Shown: one piece after another, positions 1 through 4,475 of the stretch | Layout: every line of letters starts with the position of its first letter | Numbering within the stretch: position 1 is the first letter of the stretch | Source: an uncultured Microcaldota archaeon | GTDB taxonomy: Archaea > Micrarchaeota > Micrarchaeia > Anstonellales > Anstonellaceae | DNA length: 6,938 bases | NCBI GenBank assembly: GCA_903923795.1 | Contig: CAIXYX010000035.1 | Coordinates: 1 to 6,938, forward strand | Direction: 5' to 3' | Translations under genes and position numbers: made by a program | Notes under the pieces: model-generated | What the model was told of the DNA's origin: nothing | The model's input: only the letters and a program-made list of their open reading frames with translations | The model's database searches: none

Positions 1-111
1 GAATTTCTTGAGCGCTTCGCTCTTGTTCTTTAGCCCGAACGCCTCTTTCACCATACCCAACACTCGGTTAGTATAAGCATCGACGTGCAAATTCAATGTA
101 ACCTCTGTCAT
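1..111 (-). CDS. Partial DUF2683-like / ribbon-helix-helix small protein (5' part only)
   Basis: The first 37 codons of a leftward gene are present and the left edge cuts it off without a stop. The peptide begins MTEVTLNLHVDAYTNRVLGM and continues with a Lys/Glu-rich helix ending KSEALKKF. A short beta-strand (EVTLNLHV) followed by an amphipathic helix and a K-x-K-S-E-A segment is the layout of ribbon-helix-helix DNA-binding proteins and of the short archaeal DUF2683 family. The family call is from memory of that pattern. The ATG is preceded by GGTGAG four bases upstream, a good archaeal Shine-Dalgarno, and by a TATA-like TTATTTAAA about 33-41 nt upstream. A 19-bp perfect inverted repeat lies between the TATA box and the start codon and would suit autoregulation. 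Function beyond a probable transcriptional regulator or antitoxin-like role is not known; the C-terminal part is outside the window. Confidence 0.6.
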   Translation of the reverse strand, partial: MTEVTLNLHVDAYTNRVLGMVKEAFGLKNKSEALKKF

Positions 112-126
112 ATCTCTCACCACTAG

Positions 127-145
127 AAGTTAGTTCAACTAACTT
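127..145. promoter_or_regulatory. Perfect 19-bp inverted repeat, candidate operator
   Basis: AAGTTAGTTCAACTAACTT has two perfect 9-bp arms around a single central base. It abuts the TATA-like box at 144-152 and ends 15 nt before the start codon of the small ribbon-helix-helix-like gene. A protein bound here would occlude the promoter or the transcription start. Autorepression is common for small ribbon-helix-helix regulators, so this is a plausible self-operator. Binding is inferred. Confidence 0.5.
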
Positions 146-152
146 TAAATAA
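144..152 (-). promoter_or_regulatory. TATA-like box of the DUF2683-like gene
   Basis: On the minus strand this reads TTATTTAAA. A start site about 26 nt downstream would fall near position 122 and leave a leader of about 11 nt carrying GGTGAG. This is one of the few genes in the window with a clear Shine-Dalgarno. Confidence 0.4.
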
Positions 153-199
153 CTGATGGTTATGATGCGGTCTTTACCCTAAACGGGGTGTGAAATTAG

Positions 200-254
200 A
201 AAAATATTCAAAAAGTAAAATTGAAAAATTAAAAGAAGATTCGAGGCGACGAAT
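200..254 (-). terminator. T-rich archaeal-type terminator after the Cys-rich gene
   Basis: Downstream of the Cys-rich gene the minus strand has a small hairpin (ATTCG / CGAAT arms, 6-nt loop, 239-254) followed by five runs of four or five T residues down to position 200. Archaeal termination mainly depends on such T tracts, so transcription probably ends here before the small regulator gene, which has its own promoter. Confidence 0.45.
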
Positions 255-269
255 TTCTCTTTTATTTCC

Positions 270-1178
270 CTATTCGTCCTTTTTCCTGTTTCTCCAATTC
301 TTGTAGCTCACAAGCCCGACCATCGCCGCGGCGCCGGCTGCCGGTGCGGGGCAGCATGGGCATATCTTTGTGAAGTCTATCCCACCCACCGTGGCATTGC
401 TGTTTGCGGGCGTGCCTGATGCGTTGATGATAGGCACATCCGATGTCTTGGTGGTGCAGGCGTTCGAGATGCACACCTGTGTGCTGTTGCATTTCGGATT
501 GTCATACGTGCAGCCCGCTTTTGTCTTGCAGATGCCTGTCGCATTCACGCTGGTGTCGCATGTCTGCGTCGAGTCGCAAAGCGAGGGTGTGATGGCGCAG
601 CCGGGTTTGGTCGTGCACACTCCGTCGTCATTCGCATTCGTCGAGTCGTATTTGCAGTCTTCCTTGCCCGGTATGCAGCTTATTGTGCCCCATCGGCAGC
701 CCACGCGGGCTATGCATGTCTTGCCATCAGACGCCGGCTTCTTGCCATCCGGGCAGCCGCACTGGGCCGAATTGTCGACGAGCTGGCCGTTCACGCAGGC
801 TTTGGGTTTTGTCGCGCCGCATGCTCCGTTCCCTATCGTCCCTCCATTAGTGTCTGTGCATGTGGTCTTCACGCAGGCGTTGTTGACCAGCACGTACCCC
901 TGACTGGCGTACTTGCTGCACGAGCACTGGTTGCGCATCGCCGTGGTGGCGCTGTCGCTGTAAACAGAGATAAGGCTTGTGCCTGTCGGCGAGCTGTCGT
1001 CGAGCCAGCATATATACCCCGGGCCGCTGGGTGAATTCACGCCCGAGCACGCGCCATAAGCTGTGCCGTCAGAGCAGGCTTGGGGGACGGTAGCATACGC
1101 CGCCCCGGCCGCAAACAACAGGACGAGCAGTGCGCCCGCCATACATATGCCTATCTTGCTCATGCATAATCGCCTCAT
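270..1178 (-). CDS. Cys-rich exported protein with C-terminal membrane anchor
   Basis: This 302-residue protein is not recognised by family. An N-terminal hydrophobic signal peptide (about residues 11-29, ending GAAYA) predicts export. The mature part has 27 cysteines. Residues 161-241 hold three tandem modules with the spacing C-x6-C-x5/6-C-x4/9/12-C, joined by x5 linkers that mostly read TK-x-G before the next Cys. A linker with N-x-S/T sites (residues 252 and 261; others at 212 and 231) leads to a CPCC cluster at 273-276, a short Ala/Val/Gly hydrophobic stretch and a basic tail (KNWRNRKKDE), consistent with a membrane anchor. It is probably a disulfide-rich surface protein. The start is uncertain: the first ATG fits a leaderless transcript, whereas Met6 (position 1163) has GAGGCG 8-9 nt upstream. 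Reading frame and export signals are convincing; the role is unknown. Confidence 0.8.
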   Translation of the reverse strand: MRRLCMSKIGICMAGALLVLLFAAGAAYATVPQACSDGTAYGACSGVNSPSGPGYICWLDDSSPTGTSLISVYSDSATTAMRNQCSCSKYASQGYVLVNNACVKTTCTDTNGGTIGNGACGATKPKACVNGQLVDNSAQCGCPDGKKPASDGKTCIARVGCRWGTISCIPGKEDCKYDSTNANDDGVCTTKPGCAITPSLCDSTQTCDTSVNATGICKTKAGCTYDNPKCNSTQVCISNACTTKTSDVPIINASGTPANSNATVGGIDFTKICPCCPAPAAGAAAMVGLVSYKNWRNRKKDE

Positions 1179-1199
1179 AGGGGTTGATTCTAATCAATC

Positions 1200-1207
1200 A
1201 ATAAAAA
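1200..1207 (-). promoter_or_regulatory. TATA-like box of the Cys-rich gene
   Basis: The minus strand reads TTTTTATT. Its centre is about 25.5 nt from the first ATG at 1178, the same distance seen before other genes here, which favours a leaderless message starting at that ATG. The region 1179-1281 otherwise holds only small GC-rich hairpins. Confidence 0.4.
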
Positions 1208-1229
1208 CTTATTGTCGGGGTGTCCGGGC

Positions 1230-1244
1230 GGCGCATCAGGCGCC
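1230..1244 (-). terminator. Weak hairpin downstream of cca
   Basis: GGCGC and GCGCC arms around a 5-nt loop lie about 40 nt after the cca stop codon. A second, weaker GGGG/CCCC hairpin (1269-1282) overlaps the stop codon itself. On the minus strand no T run follows directly; the nearest T5 belongs to the promoter of the next gene. A terminator role is only possible. Confidence 0.2.
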
Positions 1245-1281
1245 TCTTGTGCATATCCGGCCATAGGCGGGGCCAAAACCC

Positions 1282-2721
1282 CTACAACCGCCTGCTGAAA
1301 TAATCCGCCGCGACTTCGCGCAACGCCTGTGCCGAGAGCAAATCCATGGCCGTGCCCCATGTCTTCTTGCGCATTGCCCGCGCGAACGGTGCGGGTACGC
1401 CGATGCGCTCCGCCTTTTTCATGGCTTTCTCAAGCACCTCTTTTGCCGTCCTGCCCTCGCGTTTGGCGATGGCCACCACCCGCTCGTGCTCGACATGCAG
1501 ATTCGCGTCTTTCTCGTGCCGCGAGATGAATGCGGCCACGTCTTTTGCGAGCCACACCTGCGGGCCAGCCGCCCGGCGCACCGCCGGCAGATTATCCTCC
1601 ATGAGCTCGATGAGCACGAGCGCCCTCTCACCGTCGCTCCAGAAATAATGGCCGAACACGCGGAATTCGGCCCTCTCGAGCACGCCGATTAGGCTCTGCG
1701 CGCATTTGCGCAATTGCGGCCAGAGCACGTCCTCCACCAAATCGGGCGCAGGCATGAAGAGCACCAGAGTTTTCGTGCCGCGGGCCTTTATCATCTGCCG
1801 CAGCTTGGCGGGGGAATGCACCTCTTTTTCGCGGAAGAAAAATGCACGGCTTGGCTCCTGCATGAACGTCCTCGAAGCAAGCACCGCCCTCGACATAGAT
1901 GTGCGCGACACCACTGCAGCGACATTGCGGTTCTCATCCACCGGATCGATGACGACAAGCGGCGTGTTCGGGAAATGTTTCAGCACCGCCGCCTCCGGGT
2001 GGTGATGCGCGGGGTCGAGGGCTACTGGCATCTTCCAGTCTTTCATGGCATGCAATGCTTGGGCGAATCCGCCGTAATGAATGACGAGCAATTCGCACAG
2101 ATAGCCCGAGAAGCCCTCCACCCGTGTCTGCGCGCCATACACTCCAAGCGCTTTGAAAAACTGTTTGAGCAAACGCACATCATCCCGGCCCTGCTCGTGC
2201 AGTCGTGCGTTCACCCAAACCGTGTGCAGCTGCGATCTGTCCACAGCGCTGCCAAGCTTCTCGAAATTGTGTAATTTGTATGAGGGCACCAAATCCACCT
2301 TGATGCCGTCCATGTGCACCTTGAGATACGGGTGCTGCGCGTAATTCAATTCGGTTTTGAGCCCCCGCATGGCGGTCTTGGCCCACTGCAAACCCTTCTT
2401 CTGCATGTCATCAAGCGGCCAGCTTTTCGGCATAAGTATGAATATGTCCAATTCCTGATTTCCCCGTAATGCCGTGCCTTTGGCCGCCGAGCCCATCAAA
2501 CCTATCTCGACATCTGTCGGGACAACTTTCTTTAGGCGGGTTTTTATCGTTCGCTCGACCGATTCGAGGCGGGCCATCTCCTCTGCCGTAGGCTTCAGCT
2601 CGCGGCGGATTGGATCGAGCAGTCTGTCGAGATGGGAGTGGGCGGGGTGGCCTAAATTAGAGCTATCTTCCGGACCGTCCCCTGCCGGTCTGCCAATCGC
2701 CTCGTGCGCCTCGTCGTCCAT
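1282..2721 (-). CDS. cca: CCA-adding enzyme, tRNA nucleotidyltransferase (archaeal class I)
   Basis: The enzyme adds or repairs the 3'-terminal CCA of tRNA without a nucleic acid template. Numbering from the upstream ATG at 2745: the nucleotidyltransferase signature lies at 85-101 (GSAAKGTALRG followed by E98 and D100), and the third metal carboxylate is D151 in KVDLVPSYK. The archaeal blocks GFSGYLCELL (211-220) and IDPVDENRNVAA (266-277) follow, then the C-terminal domains. I prefer Met9 (position 2721, 479 residues): a TTTTAAAT box overlaps the upstream ATG and is centred about 26 nt before Met9, so the upstream ATG would lie inside the promoter. Even so, the N-terminus has an acidic, Gly/His-containing extension of about 38 residues not usual in archaeal homologues. 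It lies downstream of thpR on the same strand, a pairing common in archaea, but separated from it by the left inverted-repeat arm. Confidence 0.93.
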   Translation of the reverse strand: MDDEAHEAIGRPAGDGPEDSSNLGHPAHSHLDRLLDPIRRELKPTAEEMARLESVERTIKTRLKKVVPTDVEIGLMGSAAKGTALRGNQELDIFILMPKSWPLDDMQKKGLQWAKTAMRGLKTELNYAQHPYLKVHMDGIKVDLVPSYKLHNFEKLGSAVDRSQLHTVWVNARLHEQGRDDVRLLKQFFKALGVYGAQTRVEGFSGYLCELLVIHYGGFAQALHAMKDWKMPVALDPAHHHPEAAVLKHFPNTPLVVIDPVDENRNVAAVVSRTSMSRAVLASRTFMQEPSRAFFFREKEVHSPAKLRQMIKARGTKTLVLFMPAPDLVEDVLWPQLRKCAQSLIGVLERAEFRVFGHYFWSDGERALVLIELMEDNLPAVRRAAGPQVWLAKDVAAFISRHEKDANLHVEHERVVAIAKREGRTAKEVLEKAMKKAERIGVPAPFARAMRKKTWGTAMDLLSAQALREVAADYFSRRL

Positions 2722-2743
2722 GTCCTGCTCAAGGCATGCTTGC

Positions 2744-2751
2744 ATTTAAAA
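2744..2751 (-). promoter_or_regulatory. TATA-like box of cca
   Basis: The minus strand reads TTTTAAAT. It occupies the outer end of the left inverted-repeat arm and is centred about 26 nt before the ATG at 2721, where a leaderless start would be expected. It gives cca a promoter independent of thpR. Confidence 0.5.
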
Positions 2752-2821
2752 CGTATCTTTCCCATATGGGGAACACACGAATTATCGAAGTCCCCCTGAG
2801 GGTTTCACCCCCTACAAACTA
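2748..2821 (-). repeat. Left arm of 74-bp inverted repeat flanking thpR
   Basis: Read on the minus strand from the thpR stop codon (TAGTTTG...), this arm matches the plus strand at 3508-3581 at 68 of 74 positions with no gaps. Identical runs of 18 and 19 bp occur, and the second includes the palindrome CCCATATGGG. Inside are GGGT/ACCC and CCCT/AGGG mini-palindromes. The arm fills the whole gap between thpR and cca and ends within the TATA box of cca. Confidence 0.95.
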
Positions 2822-3439
2822 TCCAAGCATATATTCCTCTACTCTTTGATGTTCATGTCCTCCCAAACTCGGTGTGCTTTCCATCAATGAAAATCCATCC
2901 GCGCGCCATTTTTTCTCTGACCAGGCTTTCCCTTCGTGTTCGGCCACCCACTCTTTTGCATCGAGGGGGAATTTGCAACGGGCTATGGTGATGTGGGCCG
3001 CGAATGGTTTGTCTCTCTTTATGCCGAGAGGCGCGAGGGCCCGTTCGACCTCTTCCGCGAGGCGGCCCAGCTCTTTGGACTTGACTGCGGCAAAAGCCAC
3101 CTGCGCCCGCGCCGGCAAGGGAAATGCCCCTGCCCCAATCATCTTCAATTCAAAAGGCGGGACTGGCGGGTTGTTCTTCCCCGCCGCATGAAGCGCATTC
3201 TTTATCCCCTCCATCTCATGCAGCGTGACGTCCGAGCCAAGGAACTGCAAAGTGATGTGCAGCTGGTCTTTATCTGTCGGCTTCCACGGAAGCTTTTGGG
3301 GACGTATGATGCCCTCTTTGCCGAGGCGGTTCATCTCGGCGGTGCTGAATTCCGGCTGGCTTGCCAGCAGCTCTTTTTGCATCCGCACCAGGTCTTCGAT
3401 GACTTCCGGCGGCGGGTGAATGGCGACAAAGAGTCTCAT
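2819..3439 (-). CDS. thpR: RNA 2',3'-cyclic phosphodiesterase (2'-5' RNA ligase family)
   Basis: This 206-residue member of the 2H phosphoesterase superfamily has both signature motifs: H61-I-T63 in QLHITLQFLG and H149-I-T151 in AAHITIARCK. The N-terminus MRLFVAIHPPPEV is the standard opening strand. The family opens 2',3'-cyclic phosphates and, in vitro, makes or breaks 2'-5' linkages in tRNA halves. The first HxT lies later than usual because of an insertion of roughly 15 residues around positions 30-56 (FSTAEMNRLGKEGIIRP...). The start is supported by a TTTATA box about 28 nt upstream with no Shine-Dalgarno, implying a leaderless message. The gene is bracketed by the two inverted-repeat arms; its stop codon is the first triplet of the left arm. 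Family assignment is firm, the cellular substrate is not. Confidence 0.92.
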   Translation of the reverse strand: MRLFVAIHPPPEVIEDLVRMQKELLASQPEFSTAEMNRLGKEGIIRPQKLPWKPTDKDQLHITLQFLGSDVTLHEMEGIKNALHAAGKNNPPVPPFELKMIGAGAFPLPARAQVAFAAVKSKELGRLAEEVERALAPLGIKRDKPFAAHITIARCKFPLDAKEWVAEHEGKAWSEKKWRADGFSLMESTPSLGGHEHQRVEEYMLG

Positions 3440-3464
3440 GAGCGTTTTTCGCGGGGTGAAATCC

Positions 3465-3470
3465 TATAAA
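3465..3470 (-). promoter_or_regulatory. TATA-like box of thpR
   Basis: TTTATA on the minus strand is centred about 28 nt before the thpR ATG at 3439. It lies inside the segment bounded by the two inverted-repeat arms, so thpR would keep its promoter if that segment inverted. Confidence 0.45.
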
Positions 3471-3507
3471 TGCGCCGTGCAGGTGATTCAACAGAATCGT
3501 CTCTATG

Positions 3508-3581
3508 TAGTTTGCAGGGGGTGGAACCCTCAGGGGGACTTCAATAATTCTTGTGCTCCCCATATGGGAAAGATATGTTTT
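3508..3581 (+). repeat. Right arm of 74-bp inverted repeat flanking thpR
   Basis: This is the plus-strand partner of the arm at 2748-2821. Differences are at arm positions 8, 17, 36, 44, 49 and 69, five transitions and one transversion. The outer end runs into the TTTTTAT box of the rightward secreted-protein gene. The similarity stops right after the T run, about 26 nt before the start codons of both outward genes. Confidence 0.95.
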
Positions 3582-3584
3582 TAT
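3578..3584 (+). promoter_or_regulatory. TATA-like box of the secreted beta-sandwich gene
   Basis: TTTTTAT is centred 27 nt before the ATG at 3608 and partly lies in the right inverted-repeat arm, at the position where the left arm carries the cca TATA box. No Shine-Dalgarno precedes the ATG, consistent with leaderless translation. Confidence 0.45.
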
Positions 3585-3607
3585 GGTTTAGAGCCGACAG
3601 CGGGCAT

Positions 3608-4429
3608 ATGCGCTCCTTTGTCATCGCCATCCTGGCCCTGTTCGTGCTCGCGGCCGCTCCGCTTCATGCCGTCTCGACGCTCACTCTAATACAGCCCGCC
3701 ACCACGGTCTCATCCGGCGGTGTCATCGACTATGGCACAGTCGGGCCCGGCCAGTCATTTTCGGTGAAAATCACGCCGTCCGTGCATGATGCGAACGGCA
3801 AATATCTCGGCAGATGGGACTACGTAAATGTGACCAACCTTCCCGACGGCTGGACAAGCCGGCCCAGCGGCCTGTACGGCGACCCGCTTGAAGTGGGGGT
3901 GAGCGCCGACCCGCTCGCGGCCGAGGGCGATTACACCTTCACCATCGTAACCGTTGATGAGAGCGGCGCTGACAACATCGGCGGCAACATCACCTTCGAC
4001 GTTGTGGTGCATGTGAGCAAGAACGTTCTCGGCGCCACCATCGCGCCATTGCATCAGGAGGTTGGCGCAGGCCAGCCCGCCCGCTACAGCTTCACACTCA
4101 CCAATCTGGGCACGGCGCCGGACACGTTCCGCATCGGCGCCACCGGCGTCAAAGGTTGGAGCTATGAGATGAGCGAATATCTCGCGCCCGGCGCCACCAA
4201 GACCTTCAATTACGAGGTTGTGGGCACGGACGAAGCCTATTACCCTCTTACTCTTTACGTGCAGTCGCAATCCTCGCCGCAGATAAAGTATGAGCAGCCG
4301 GTGACATTGCAGGTGCGCACCAACCTCGTGGCGGACTACAAGGCCACCTCGCAGGGCGTGCTGCTTTACCCGCCCATCATGCTGCCGGTGAATTCGCTGG
4401 CAGGATTGCTGGGAATGTTCTTTCCTTAG
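3608..4429 (+). CDS. Secreted protein with NEW3/CARDB-like beta-sandwich domains
   Basis: Starting at the ATG at 3608 gives 273 residues with a textbook signal peptide (MRSFVIAILALFVLAAAPLHA, cleavage after residue 21). An in-frame ATG at 3551 would place the promoter-like box inside the gene and push the signal peptide inward, so I reject it. Two beta-rich regions follow. Residues 31-137 contain VGPGQSFSVKITP and end in DVVVHVSK. Residues 141-236 contain EVGAGQPARYSFTLTNLGTAPDTFRI and the LAPGATKTFNYEV turn typical of NEW3/CARDB-type Ig-like domains. N-V-T (74) and N-I-T (127) are possible glycosylation sites. The C-terminus (LLYPPIMLPVNSLAGLLGMFFP) is hydrophobic but has no basic stop-transfer tail, so it may be a weak anchor or a contact surface. 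Such domains are common in archaeal surface proteins; the ligand is unknown. Confidence 0.8.
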   Translation: MRSFVIAILALFVLAAAPLHAVSTLTLIQPATTVSSGGVIDYGTVGPGQSFSVKITPSVHDANGKYLGRWDYVNVTNLPDGWTSRPSGLYGDPLEVGVSADPLAAEGDYTFTIVTVDESGADNIGGNITFDVVVHVSKNVLGATIAPLHQEVGAGQPARYSFTLTNLGTAPDTFRIGATGVKGWSYEMSEYLAPGATKTFNYEVVGTDEAYYPLTLYVQSQSSPQIKYEQPVTLQVRTNLVADYKATSQGVLLYPPIMLPVNSLAGLLGMFFP

Positions 4430-4444
4430 AATGCAAGCAGTATC

Positions 4445-4466
4445 TTTTTTAGGCGCGTCCGCCTAA
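4445..4466 (+). terminator. T tract plus 7-bp hairpin between the secreted-protein gene and elp3
   Basis: Sixteen bases after the stop codon comes T6 (4445-4450). It overlaps a perfect stem, TTAGGCG / CGCCTAA, with a 4-nt loop (4449-4466). The T tract could end the upstream transcript. The same T-rich stretch lies about 28 nt before the elp3 ATG and may serve as its promoter box, in which case the hairpin sits just upstream of the transcription start as a possible operator. The sequence does not decide between these roles. Confidence 0.4.
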
Positions 4467-4475
4467 TTCTATTTA

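Noticed and set aside
150..192. Possible C/D-box guide RNA (TGATGG and ATGATGC)
   Set aside because: The boxes are imperfect, D boxes (CTGA) are not correctly placed, and the region is better explained as upstream DNA of the small regulator gene.
370..903. Rightward 177-codon open frame over the Cys-rich gene
   Set aside because: It is antisense to a protein with a clear signal peptide and regular cysteine modules, and its own translation shows no domain or promoter.
1184..1197. Palindrome TTGATT-CT-AATCAA upstream of the Cys-rich gene
   Set aside because: Arms of only 6 bp in an AT-rich promoter stretch can arise by chance; no partner regulator is evident.
1714..2274. Rightward 186-codon open frame within cca
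   Set aside because: It is antisense to well-conserved CCA-adding enzyme blocks; its His/Arg-rich translation is typical of a shadow of a GC-rich gene.
2936..3469. Rightward 177-codon open frame across thpR
   Set aside because: It is antisense to thpR with both HxT motifs intact, and no start signals are visible.
2740..3590. Target-site duplication around the inverted-repeat pair
   Set aside because: I compared the bases outside both arms (ending ...GCATTT on the left, beginning TATGGTTT on the right) and found no convincing direct repeat, so transposition is not shown.
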